A stretch of 64,000 nucleotides of DNA from contig NW_003546513.1 of the NCBI RefSeq assembly GCF_000090795.2, positions 50,765-114,764 on the forward strand, written 5' to 3'. The translations under genes and the position numbers were made by a program. Source of the stretch: Amphimedon queenslandica. Its lineage: Eukaryota > Porifera > Demospongiae > Haplosclerida > Niphatidae. Under the pieces are notes generated by a model. That model saw only the letters and a list, made by a program, of their open reading frames with translations. It had not been told where the DNA came from and searched no databases. Of this stretch, positions 23,769 through 38,700 are shown piece after piece. Every line of letters begins with the position of its first letter. Positions within the stretch are counted from its first letter, which is position 1.

Positions 23769-25706
23769 ATGAGCAAAAGTAAGTCCTTTCTATTGAGATA
23801 AGGTTGAATTGAATATGCGGTCTATTTAATACTGTAGTAGTCATATCGTCATCACAGGCCGGAGACAGAGGTACTTCTGATAATGAAACGTTATGGGACA
23901 AGTTGACACTGAATCAGTTGAAGCATCTTGTAGCTGGAGGAGTGGCTGGAGCTGTCTCGAGGACTTGTGTATCACCTTTAGAAAGACTAAAGATACTCTA
24001 CCAGGTACATACAACAGTGAAACTGCATAAAGTCTCTCTCTTTTTGAAGGTACAAATTGACTCAAAAGAGAATCGCAAGTTTCAAGGAGTAACGTCATCA
24101 CTTAGGACAATATGGAGGGAGGAGGGGATCAGAGGATACTATAAAGGAAATGGAACCAACGTGATCCGTATAGTACCTTATGTTGCTGTACAGTTTGCTG
24201 CCTACGAAGAGTTTAAAAAAGTAATTTTTAATTGTACAAGTATAATGGTTACAGAGCAATGGGTTAAATATTTGCACCTTCAGTATTATAGAGCTGTCAT
24301 TAATAGTTATTTACTTAATGGTTATTTACTTATTAGTTTATTTACTTATTAATAGTTATTAAAGGTGTCATCAGATGCTAGAGAACAAAGTCCATTTAAA
24401 CGATTACTAGCAGGAGCACTGGCAGGTGACCCCTCCCACTTTATTGCTATCATTATTATTATTATTAATTGACCGGCAGGTATTACTTCAGTTACTGCTA
24501 CTTATCCGCTTGATTTGGTGAGGACACGCCTCTCTATACAACAAGAGGAATCACACAAAAAATACAAGTATTGATTAATTATTTATTATTATTACCGGTA
24601 TTATTTATTATTGTTGTTGTTGTTGTTATTATTATTGTTGCTTAGAAACATTACTCAGACGTTTAAAGTCATTCTTAAAGAGGAGGGTGGTTTCTGGAGC
24701 GGAGCACTTTATCGTGGGCTGGTACCCACTGCTATGGTAACCATGGAAACAATGTTAATATATTAATTGTTAGATACTTAGGGAATAGCTCCTTACGTGG
24801 GACTCAACTTTGCTATTTATGAGATGCTAAAAGGTAATGTCCAACTGCAGGAAATTTGGTAGCATTTATGATATCAATTTGCCATAAAACCAAAAATGAA
24901 TACAATTTTAATTCTCAATGCAGGGTATGTAATGAATATTGTATTCAGCACTGATGATACACGGAGCCAGCTGATGCTTGATGACGAAATGCCAGTGCTA
25001 TGGAAACTGACCTGTGGAGCTATATCTGGTGCCACTGCACAATCAAGTATGCTTATTTATAGTAACATTATGATGAAATCATATCTATTTATAGTAACGT
25101 ATCCTCTTGATGTTATAAGGCGGAGGATGCAAATGAGAGGAGCTCGAAGTGATTTGTTTCCATACACTTCAACACCAAATGCAATACAGACAATGTACAG
25201 AGTTGAAGGGATAGGGTCCTTTTATAAAGGTACATCTTTATCACAATATGCACTCTCTGATTGCATGTACTAGCAAAAGAATTAAATCATAAAGTACTGC
25301 AAGTTTAAAGTTACTCAAAAATCAGACTATGTACAGGGACTTTGGCCAAATTTGGCCAAAACTGAAAAATAGAGAATTCTCTATTTTTATGACTTTTTCT
25401 GATACATAATATATGTTTTTAATTTGTGTAGAAAGTTTGAGGTAATTCTATTCAAGTTTGGATTTTTAATATTATATTTAAAGTTACTCTAAAATTGCAT
25501 GGAAGTCCCTGTACTATAGTACCGGGATTTTGGCCAATTTTCACCAAAATTGAAAAGGAGAGAATTCTTCATTATCATTACATTGTTGTTCTTTTCTAGG
25601 TATGATACCCAATCTATTAAAGGTGGCTCCCAGTATGGGAATCACTTTTGTAACATATGAATTCACTAAAGCTAGACTGTATGGTATACCCATCAAATGG
25701 AGTTAA
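23769..25706 (+). CDS. SLC25 mitochondrial carrier, CoA/adenine-nucleotide carrier-like
   Basis: Inner-membrane solute exchanger, predicted 333 residues. Exons: 23769-23778, 23841-24004, 24050-24220, 24365-24425, 24480-24567, 24646-24736, 24782-24833, 24924-25046, 25095-25229 and 25600-25706; phases agree. Three carrier repeats are visible through the PxD/ExxR signatures: SPLERLKILYQ, YPLDLVRTRLS and YPLDVIRRRMQ. Each is followed by an aromatic-glycine motif such as GYYKGNGTN or GSFYKGMIPN. The start SRTCVSPLERLK resembles SLC25A42, SLC25A16 and yeast Leu5, so CoA or adenine nucleotides are likely substrates; this is inference. The second exon has a TAGTAG double acceptor. The last intron holds palindromic repeat units. 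Confidence 0.9.
25300..25590. repeat. Two units of the palindromic family in the last SLC25 intron
   Basis: One decayed core lies near 25330 and one near 25508 (CCCTGTACTATAGTACCGGG, one mismatch). The second unit ends only a few bases before the acceptor of the final exon. Confidence 0.8.
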
Positions 25707-26054
25707 CAATTATTGAAATTGTATTAATAAGCAACATTATTGGTTATTATTAATAATATTATTGTTATTATTATTATTATTGTATAGTCATACTTTTTTA
25801 ATCAGTTTAATAGCTAAAATACCAACCTTGTCAATGAACTTAAACTATTGTTATTGCGTCGTTGATATTGTTTTATTTATTCAAATGATGTTTTAGATTT
25901 AAAAATGGGCTACAAATTCGTCCCACGTGTGAACACGTGTCCACTATCCATTATTGTGGGTGGTACAGTTCAAACTGCGCATGCTCGGCGTCCCTTTGTT
26001 GTGTCTTGTGTTCATGTGTTGTCCATTGAAAGGGGCCCAAAGGTTGTATTCAAG
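25707..26054. promoter_or_regulatory. Spacer and STT3 upstream region with two E-boxes
   Basis: Holds the SLC25 3' end (ATT-rich) and the STT3 5' region. CACGTG occurs at 25924-25929 and 25934-25939, only 4 bp apart. An open frame runs from 25905 into STT3, but its upstream part does not look like STT3. Confidence 0.45.
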
Positions 26055-28710
<2,656 letters not shown>

Positions 28711-29336
28711 NNNNNNNNNNNNNNNNNNNNNNNNNNNNNNNNNNNNNNNNNNNNNNNNNNNNNNNNNNNNNNNNNNNNNNNNNNNNNNNNNNNNNNNNNN
28801 NNNNNNNNNNNNNNNNNNNNNNNNNNNNNNNNNNNNNNNNNNNNNNNNNNNNNNNNNNNNNNNNNNNNNNNNNNNNNNNNNNNNNNNNNNNNNNNNNNNN
28901 NNNNNNNNNNNNNNNNNNNNNNNNNNNNNNNNNNNNNNNNNNNNNNNNNNNNNNNNNNNNNNNNNNNNNNNNNNNNNNNNNNNNNNNNNNNNNNNNNNNN
29001 NNNNNNNNNNNNNNNNNNNNNNNNNNNNNNNNNNNNNNNNNNNNNNNNNNNNNNNNNNNNNNNNNNNNNNNNNNNNNNNNNNNNNNNNNNNNNNNNNNNN
29101 NNNNNNNNNNNNNNNNNNNNNNNNNNNNNNNNNNNNNNNNNNNNNNNNNNNNNNNNNNNNNNNNNNNNNNNNNNNNNNNNNNNNNNNNNNNNNNNNNNNN
29201 NNNNNNNNNNNNNNNNNNNNNNNNNNNNNNNNNNNNNNNNNNNNNNNNNNNNNNNNNNNNNNNNNNNNNNNNNNNNNNNNNNNNNNNNNNNNNNNNNNNN
29301 NNNNNNNNNNNNNNNNNNNNNNNNNNNNNNNNNNNN
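28711..29336. other. Assembly gap (626 N)
   Basis: A run of N. It must contain the last roughly 150 codons of STT3 and the first exon or exons of the hnRNP-like gene. Long predicted frames through it are meaningless. Confidence 1.
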
Positions 29337-29379
29337 GTAAGTACCAGCCATTACTCCTCGTTCCTTTATTCTCTTTTAG

Positions 29380-31739
29380 TAAGATATTTGTCGGTGGTAT
29401 CAGCAGTGAGACCACACCAGAGATGCTTAAAGAACACTTTGCTGTCCACGGGGAGATAGCAGACACAACAGTCATGTACGATAACTCAACTGGAAGGTCC
29501 AGAGGCTTCGGTTTTGTTACTTTTAAAGATGCTGCTTGTGTTGAAGGGGCAGTGTGTGGGGACCACATTGTTGATGGGAAGAAGGTCTATTTGTACATGT
29601 CATGTCTCTTATGTTTAATTCTATTTATTGATATATACTTTAGATTGATCCTAAGCCAGCCTTTCAAAAGGTATCCATTACATTATACAATGGCGGCAGG
29701 ATACATGTACATGTATTTTTCCGGCAGGGTTCTGAAGACCAAGTTCAAGCACAGGCACATTTGCATAAGGTTTTTATTGGGGGCGTGGCTCAGAACACAA
29801 CAGACGAAATGATTGAACAACATTTCAGGCAATATGGCCCAGTGAGTTTCTAGGATACTTTTTGCTTGTTGGAATAAATTAATTTTATTCAAAAATTTTG
29901 CCGAGATCGTTTGTTTGACCAAAAGTCATAGCAGACTAGCTAATATAGCAAAGGATTGTAACAAAATTTTTAAAATATAAATTGGTGTCTGTTCTCTAAT
30001 TAATTAATAGTTTAAATTATTTTGTGTTTAGGTTAAATTGGTTGATTTGAAAAAGGACAAGCTGAAAGGCGGTAGGAGCAGAGGTAAGCCCCTTTACTTA
30101 GTCTATTAATTACACTTTACTTATACCTCTTCTTCCTTTCCTGTATGTTGCCATTGCATTACCTTCATAACGTAATCTACTCAACGCTACATGTACATGT
30201 ACCTGTACTCACTCCACTGCTAACTGTACTCCTCTTTAAATGTAATACCTGCTGCGGACCCTAAGGGTTCGGGTTTGTCTGTTTTGAAAATCCAGAGAGT
30301 GCGCTGAGGGCCCAGCAACAGAGTCATCAGGAGATCAATGGAAAAATGGTTTGTAATGTACTAGTTACTGTAGTTCTATTCAAAGAGCACCTAGCGCATG
30401 TGTGTGTGTGTGTGTGTGTCAGCATTGCTGTATTTCTTTAGGTTGAAGTGAAGAAGGCTGAGGTTAGGGATTATAAAAAGTATGATCAAAATAGACAGCA
30501 GCAGCTACGCCAACAAGGGCACCATGATGTGTACGGCGGCCAGCCTGGTTAGTATTCTAACTCAGTATATTATTAGTATACTCACTCAGTATTTTGTTAG
30601 TATATTAGCTATTGGCCACACCTATCCCTAACATTATTATTATTATATCTTGTTGGATCATTAAGTGGCCAATATCATTATACAGTGATCGTCTTCTCTA
30701 ATTAATTAATTATTTATTATTAATTAGAACCAATTATAGCTGTTACAGATTAATCATATTATTATTATTATTATCATTATTATTTTTATTTGCTAGGTTA
30801 TGGTGCTGACTACAGCAGGAATCCTCCTGATTTCCATCAACCCTATAATCCTCCTTATGGCGGCACCCAATCACAATATGCCGGATATTATGGTATGTGA
30901 ACAAATATCACAGAATTCAAAGAGCCAGTTTAATTATTAATAATTGAATAGCCTGCAGTGTTCCTTGCTGCTTGTTTTGTTCATAACTAGTGAGGGTCAG
31001 TTCAGGCTAAAATCAGCTAGTTATTGTTATTAATATTCATAGCAGTTATAAAGTTACTGCTATCATTAACAATAGCTCACATTATTTGATTGGGTAATCT
31101 TGTATGTTATATTGGTATCTTTTGTGCGAGTGTCTTTCCTAAGTAAAAGTTAATGTTATCATGTATATAGGATATGGTAATAATAGTGCTGGCAGTTACG
31201 GCCAGGGTTCTTACTCAGCTTATCAAAGTGGGCCCCAGGATTATCCTTATGGCGGACGGGGGAATTCTTATGGAGGCAATCAGGACTACAGTTACATGAG
31301 AGGGTTTACCGGAGGTGGGTGTGGTTTGATGTTGCCATAGTTACTGATTGTTTTTAGGCACACAGCAAGTTCCAGGGTATCATCATCATCCCCCGGGACC
31401 CCTCCCACCTCCCCCACCCCCTCAAGATGGGGGGGCACCCACCGGATTCACTCAACCACGCAGTACTTACACTTCAACAGCTGACACCTTCTCAGGTCCG
31501 TTAGTAACATCTCTGTATATTATTAGTATATCATTAGTATACTATTGGTATGTTCTTGTATACTATTACAGTATATTTCCTCATCAGGTCATCCTCCCAA
31601 TACATACGGAGGTTACAGCACTCCTTCAGACTATAGCCAGTACAGTTACACTGATCAGTCGGTTCCAGCTGCTACTCCTGCTAATTATGGGCGGGGCACT
31701 GCCCGGCCAACTGGCCCTTATAATTATGGAGGACGATGA
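29380..31739 (+). CDS. hnRNP/DAZAP1-like protein, tandem copy 1 (5' end in gap)
   Basis: Two-RRM nuclear RNA-binding protein. Exons: 29380-29584, 29644-29670, 29728-29841, 30032-30083, 30266-30348, 30442-30547, 30797-30892, 31171-31314, 31358-31495 and 31588-31739 (stop); phases agree from the first visible exon. RRM1 has KIFVGGIS and RGFGFVTF; RRM2 has KVFIGGVA and RGFGFVCF. The linker IDPKPAFQK sits in its own 27-nt exon and resembles the DAZAP1 linker. The C-terminal half is a prion-like G/Y/Q/P-rich region (YGGNQDYSYMRGF, PPGPLPPPPPPQDGG). Family roles are splicing and mRNA transport. The start codon and first exon are lost in the gap. Confidence 0.9.
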
Positions 31740-32094
31740 ACATGATTGCCAATGACCTTCTTTTGTCTATTAATTAATTAAATAATTATTTTTTGTAAAA
31801 GATCATCTGTTTCATAGAAAGAATGTGATTTTCGATGTACATGTTTATTCCCTGCGCATGCGCAGTACACCTTGCTGCCAATAGGTGTGGTTAATTATTG
31901 TGTGATGTGTTATTGTTGTACTTTGTAGCTAACCTCATAGATAGAATAATCAGTCAAACTGTAGCCTCTAAGTTAAATCTAGTTAAATCTTACCTTTAGT
32001 TAGTTTAATATAGACATAGGTTAGTTACTGTACTAGTCTTAGGCCTATAGTTTAGTGGATAGATACAGCCTAGAGTAACCTGTACTTATATATC
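31740..32094. other. Spacer between the two hnRNP-like genes
   Basis: A 355-bp stretch with an AT-rich 3' end of copy 1, a GCGCATGCGC palindrome near 31855-31864 (NRF1-like), and TTAGTTAGTTTA-type text before the copy 2 ATG. No gene. Confidence 0.5.
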
Positions 32095-33902
32095 ATGGAA
32101 ATGCAAGGAGAAGGATCCGCCATTGAACCTGGGTGAGAATTACCAAGTTTGTTTTATGTATTGTATCTACTGTTTCTCTTTAGTAAGATATTTGTGGGCG
32201 GTTTGAGTTGGTCTACCACTGAAGACACTTTCAAGAAACACTTTGAAGCTTATGGGGAGATACAGGATACAAAGATAATGATGAATCCAGCGGGAAACCC
32301 TCGAGGCTTTGGGTTTGTGACTTTTAAAGATCCAGCCTCAGTCACAAAAGTATTGCAGGAGAAACACTACATTGATGATAAACTGGTAAGAACACACTAC
32401 CTCTTCTCTCAGAGGTACTTCTGTTTGAATCAGGACATGTCAAAACTTTGTCCTGATCTGTGATTGAAATGTAACAGCTTTTTTGGGAAAAACCATTGGC
32501 TATAGTCCATGGTTTGTTGGCGAATATTTGCTATGGTTACGGGACCAAATCTTACATGTAACTCTGTTTTTACATGATGACCTAATTGTTAAATAATGTC
32601 ATAATTATGGGAGAACCGTTGACAAGTGGATTGTTGTTTATATCCTCATTTTGTTTATACACTAGGTTGATCCCAAGCCAGCAACATTAAAGGTATTCAC
32701 TGTGTCATCACTGTATTTATTTATTTACCTCCCTCTTAGCCTCCTAATAGTTCTACATCAGCTAACAATAAGGTCTTTTTAGGAGGTCTGCCAGGACACT
32801 GTACACCTGATCAAGTTAAACTAGCTCTGAAACCATATGGAAATGTAATAGGGAGAGAATCTCTCTTCACATTTCATTTGAATTTATTTTCAGGTTACGA
32901 GTATTGATATCAAGACAGACAACAATGCGCCTAATTCTTTACCAGGAGAAAATAAGAAGAACCGAGGTAACCGTAATGTTATTACTTTATCTCTCACTCC
33001 CTCCCTCTCACTTCCTCCCTCTCAAGGGTTTGCTTTTGTTGATTTTGAAAATGAGAAAGAGGCACAGGCTCTCTGTCATGCTCATTACATAACGATTGAC
33101 TCAAGACAAGTTGAAGCTAAAAAAGCTGAACCGAGACACAAAAAGGGAGGGACTGGACCAGCTGGAGGAACAGCTAAAGATGGCACGGGAGGCTATCAAC
33201 AGTCTGGTAAGTTTTTGTCACTGTCTATTTATTTATTTATTTATTTATTTCTTTCTTTCTTTCTTTCTTTCTTTATTTATTTATTTATTTATTTAAAGGT
33301 CCTTATTATGGAGGTGTTGGACGTGGTATGGCAGGTGCAGCTGCCACTGGTAATCCGTATTACCCTTACTATCCCCAATATCGTAAGGATAGTCACAGTT
33401 ATATTTTATTGCTCTTGTTTTCTCTTCAGCTTTTTCACAGTATTCACAGTATGAGTATTATGGAAGAGGAAACTATGGTGGTATGTCCCTGTCTCTTTTG
33501 TTTGTTTGTTTGTTAATCTCATCTTGTTTGTTTCTTTATTTGTCTAATCTCATTCATTCACATTATGTCTGACACATTCAGGTCAGCAGCAGTTAGCAGC
33601 TGCTGCCTATCATGACGCCAGTAGTGGTGCTTTCTCTCAAGCCAGAGCAGGTGGCTATGGATCCAGCACTGAACACTTCAATGGAGGAGGTGTGTCTTCA
33701 TTAATTGAAAGGGAGGAGCCTATTATGTGTTGATTATTATTATCTTCCTACAGCTGGATTCACTAGTTATGATCAGTCTCACATAACTGCAGCTGCTACT
33801 GGTTATTACGATCAGTCAGGGACCGGAGGGATATCCTATAGTAGTCACACCCCCGGGGCCACAGCCCAGCAGAGAGGCAGCTACTCCTATGGGAGGAGTT
33901 AA
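32095..33902 (+). CDS. hnRNP/DAZAP1-like protein, tandem copy 2
   Basis: Complete paralogue, predicted 338 residues. Exons: 32095-32132, 32184-32385, 32666-32692, 32740-32844, 32894-32966, 33027-33206, 33299-33382, 33430-33480, 33582-33689 and 33754-33902; all phases agree. RRM1 has KIFVGGLSW and RGFGFVTF; RRM2 has KVFLGGLPG and RGFAFVDF. The 27-nt exon encoding VDPKPATLK matches copy 1 in length and position. The low-complexity tail has YYPYYPQY, SQYSQYEYYGRG and repeated SYDQS. Copy 2 lies 355 bp after copy 1 on the same strand, so the pair arose by tandem duplication and then diverged strongly outside the RRMs. Confidence 0.93.
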
Positions 33903-34045
33903 GCTGTGGTCGTCATTGATTGACACTCAGTGAACTTGTTTTCTGGTTTCATGGCTTCTTTCTTTCTTGCATTTTCCATTATGCATTTTTAATTAAAGAA
34001 AAATTGTATTTGTCATCATCATAATGAAACTTTGTCACATGGTTC

Positions 34046-34088
34046 CACGTGACTCATTGATTTGAGCATGCTCAGTTCTGCCCACGTG
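34046..34088. promoter_or_regulatory. Two CACGTG E-boxes upstream of MSH6
   Basis: CACGTG at 34046-34051 and 34083-34088, the second 13 bp before the MSH6 start codon. The whole spacer after the hnRNP copy 2 stop is 199 bp. Binding by a bHLH-ZIP factor (USF or MYC/MAX type) is inference. Confidence 0.45.
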
Positions 34089-34101
34089 GTACAACGTGGA
34101 G

Positions 34102-35736
34102 ATGAAGAGGAAAGAAAGAGTTCCTCCAAAGCAAACCTTGTTCACTTACTTCAAACCAATACAGACACCTCCTTATAAGGAGAAGGGATCACGTGATGAT
34201 AGGAAAGATCAGGAAAATGAGGAACCAAAGATCAAGATGGAGTTTGAAACCACACCCACCAGAATCAAACAACAACCGGTGGAGACCGACAGTGATGAAG
34301 ATGACATGATTGGGAGGACAAAAGTATTGTTTATTCATTTATTTATTTATTTGTTATAGACTTTGTCTGGTCGTATTAAACGTAAGTCCTCCATGAGTGT
34401 TGAAGAACGTAGTAAAGTAAATAAAAGGAAGAGGAGCAGTCGGTTCCTTGAATCAGACGAAGAAGAAGGTTAACAATAATGCGAATCATTAATTAATTAA
34501 TGATTCAATTAATAGATAATAGCTCCTTAATAGAGGAGGCATGGCCAGAAGCTGATGACGTCACTCCAATGAAACAGGTAAGGAAATTATATTCTCTAAT
34601 TGTTTTAAAAGTGTGCCAATCTCACTTGCAATTAAGTACAATTTTCATTTAATGCCCTTATGCTGTGTAGAAAGTTTGAGGTGATTCCAACTTCAATTTT
34701 TCAAGTTATGACCATTTTTAAAAAATGCTGAAATTTGAAAAATCCCTAAGGCCATCTTTTTTTTCCAAAAATTGATCTGAAATCACTCCAAATTTTTATT
34801 AAATTTTCTAATACATATTGATGTCCTTATGCTGTGTGGAAAGTTTAAGCTGATTTTGAGCTTAAATTCTAATTATGAGTGCTTTTTAAATTTTCCATTA
34901 AATTATTTTTTAGCCAAAGGCTCAGTTTTTGACTCCTAGAAGCTGTTCATCAACTCCTAAAGTACTCCTAACCACACCCACTAACAATAGTCTGCCGGTA
35001 AGTCTATTAATTAATGATATTTATTAATTCATTATTAATAGGTCACACCCTCTGGAGGTGTGTCTGTTGGGTGTGGTCTTGATAAAATTGGTACTTTTCT
35101 TCATGACACTCTTGACTTCATTAAGGACGCTAATAGACGGTATACTGGTATATTGACTCATTCCTTATAGCCACGCCCTCTTAATTAGTGACAAGAATAA
35201 GGTCCTGTTTGGTGACCCGAACCATAATCCTCGTACTCTACTGGTAATTAGACTGTTGCTATGGTTACCAGTACATGTACTTTGTACATGTAGGTGCCGC
35301 AATTGTTTCTTAATAAACTGACACCTGCAATGAGACAATGGTGGAATATTAAATCCGATAATTATGACACCATTTTATTTTTTAAGGTATTATTATTATT
35401 GTCATTGTTATTATCATTGTTATTATCATTGTTATTTAGGTTGGTAAGTTTTATGAGTTATACCACATGGATGCTGAGGTTGCTGTGAAGGAGCTGAAGA
35501 TAGTCTTCATGAAAGGTGATTTCGCTCATGCTGGGTTTCCAGAGAAAGCTTTTGGGAAGTACTCCCAGACCTTAATACAGAGAGGATATCGGTAGCTCGG
35601 TCCATTAATTATTATTGATTAATTAATTAATTAATATCAGGATTGCTAGAGTGGAACAGACAGAAACTCCTCAAATGATGGAGAACAGAATAAAGAAAAG
35701 TAATTGTATATACGTGTACATGTACAGTACATGTTT

Positions 35737-35772
<36 letters not shown>

Positions 35773-38700
35773 ATAGTGGCCAGTACCCCCATGAAGTTTG
35801 ATCGGGTGGTCTCTCGTGAATTATGTTCACTAGTCAGTAAAGGTCAGTATACTATACCCCAGACCCCCTGGAGACTAATATTCATAGGTTCCAGAACCAT
35901 TGGATTCTTTGAGGGAGAAGAACCAGAAACTGATTCAGCTTACCTCCTATCAATAAAGGAAAATGTATACTGATACTCATACTCAATATTCCATTCTCAT
36001 ACTTTGGTTCCTATAGATTGGTTCCTGTTCTGGGACTCAGTTTGGAGTCTGCTTTATCGACACATGTATTGGAACATTTCATGTAACCATAGAAACAGTA
36101 TATTAATGATACTTGTCCCTTTTTCCATAGGTAGGTCAGTTTGAAGATGATCGTCAGCTCTCAAGGTTAAGAACACTCCTGGCTCATTATCACCCTGTTG
36201 AGGTAGGCCACACCCTCCAATCACTCTGATACGTTAGTGACAGGTTATACTGGAGAGGGGTAACCTGTCATACAGGACTAGTCAACTGGTCAGTCAGGTT
36301 CTGTCCACTGCTCTTAAGGACACCCTATCACCAGGTGAGCTCCAGGGCATGGCTCTATTGGTTCCTGTATTTGCTGGTTTTTTAGGTTCTGAGTTTTGGG
36401 ACGCCACTAGGACACTGAAATATCTTATTGAAGAAGGATACTTTGAACAAGTGATTTATTTGTTTATTTATTTTTCTGTTTGTTTGTTTGTTTGTTTGTT
36501 TGTTGATGTATTTATTGTTATAGAACACAGTACATCCTGACCTCCAGAAAATGATATCTGATGGTATATGAGTGTTTCTATTCTCATTCTCATGTTTCCA
36601 TTCCAGAGGACAGTTTGGGAATGAGTCCTTCCCCTGGCTATGAACTGGCCCTCAGTTCCTTTGGTGCTTGTCTTTGGACATTGAAGAGGTCTTTGATTGA
36701 TAAGGAGATACTCCAACTGAACCAGTTCCAAGTAATTCCATGCACACACATCATGTGCTTACACCTCCTGTACTACCTCAGGAGTTTGTACCGGTCGACC
36801 AGCTGTTGGTTTTTGATGAATCATTAGTGTCTGGGGAGGGTGTGTCCCCTGACTCCGCCTCTTTTAACGTTTCCATGACAACTTGTACTCAATCTCCAAA
36901 TCAAAAAATGGTAATTAGTTAAATTATAATTGAATTATTTAGTTAATTAGGTTCTGGATGGTATCACGTTATATAACTTGGATGTTATTGATAACTCTGG
37001 CTCTGGTATTGGTACCTTACTCCAGAGGATTGATAATGCCAGTACTTCTTTTGGGCGGAGACTATTAAAGGTCTGGTTGACAGCTCCACTGTGTAACCCA
37101 GCTGGTATTAGAGAGAGACAAGAAGCAGTCACTGAACTAGTTAATAAACCACACTTACTACCAGAGATAAGAGAGATTCTCAAGTCATTACCTGATTTAG
37201 AGCGACTGTTAAGAAGGTGCAAAGCTAATGTACATGTTACTGATGTACATGTATTAATGTGTCCTTTAGGATTGTGGTGCTGGGGTCAAAGGTCAGGTCT
37301 GAGTCCCATCCTGACAGTAGAGCCATTCTTTATGAAACCATCACTTATAAGTTAGTGCCTCCTCCTGTATGATATGTTAATGTTTTGTAGTAAAAAGAAG
37401 ATTAAAGATTTCCTGTCCTTGCTTGAGGGTTTGGATAAAACTACTCAAATTGTTGAGTTATTCTCTTCTCAATCGCTGGCATCAAAACTACTCATCAACC
37501 TAGTCACACTACAAACTGAACAAGGTTAATGCAGAGATGTCTTCAGGTGCTTTTTTAAAACGTGTCCTTATTTCTTTAGGTCAGTTTCCTGATATTAAGG
37601 ATCAACTCCAATATTTCAAAGCTGCGTTTGATCATAAAATAGCTAAGGAGAGAGGATCCATTATCCCTTTACCTGGTGTTAATGAGGAGTATGACCAGTC
37701 ACTGGAAGAGATAAGGCAGGTTGAGGAGGAGCTAGAGCAATACTTACTGAAGCAAAGGAAGAGACTCAACTGTAAAGTGAGTCCATTGGGTTTTTAATAA
37801 GTTTTAAAGTTGCTCCAAAATTGGATAAAAGTCCCTGTACTATAGTACAGGGACTTTGGCCAAATTTCACCAAAAATAAAAAGTTTAAAATTCTAAGTTT
37901 TTATTACATTTCCTGATACATATACATGTTCTTATGTTGTGTAGAAAGTTTAAGGTGATTCTGATCAAGTTTGGATTTTTTATGAATTTTTAAAGTTGCT
38001 CCAAAATCGGATAAAAGTCCCTGTACTATAGTACAGGGATTTTTGTAAAATTTCACAAAAATTGACAAGTAGAAAATTCCTCAATTTTATTACATTTCCT
38101 GATGCATATACATGTACTTATGCAGTGTAGAAAGATTGAGCAGATTCCGATCAAGTTTGGATTTTCTATGATTTTTTTAAAGTTGCTCAAAAATTGGAAA
38201 AAAGTCCCTGTACTATAGTACAGGGATTTTTGTAAAATTTCACAAAAATTGACACATAGAAAATTCCTCAATTTTCTTATGTTGTGTAGAAAGTTTAAGA
38301 TGATTCTGATCAAGTTTGGATTTTTTATGATTTTTTAAAGTTGCTCAAAAATCAGACAAAAGTCCATGCACTATAGTGCAGGGATTTTTGTAAAATTTCA
38401 CAAAAATTGACAAGTAGAAAATTCCTCAATTTTATTACATTTGCTGATGCATATACATGTTCTTATGTTGTGTAGAAAGTTTGAGATGATTCTGATCAAG
38501 TTTGGATTTTTTACGAATTTTTAAAGTTGCTCCAAAATTGGATTAAAGTCCCTGTACTATAGTACAGGGACTTTGGCCAAATTTCACCGAAAATGAAAAG
38601 TTTGGAATTTTAAGTTTATATGATATTTCCTGATACATATACATGTTCTTATGTTGTGTAGAAAGTTTGAGATGATTCCGATCTAGTTTGGATTTTTTAC

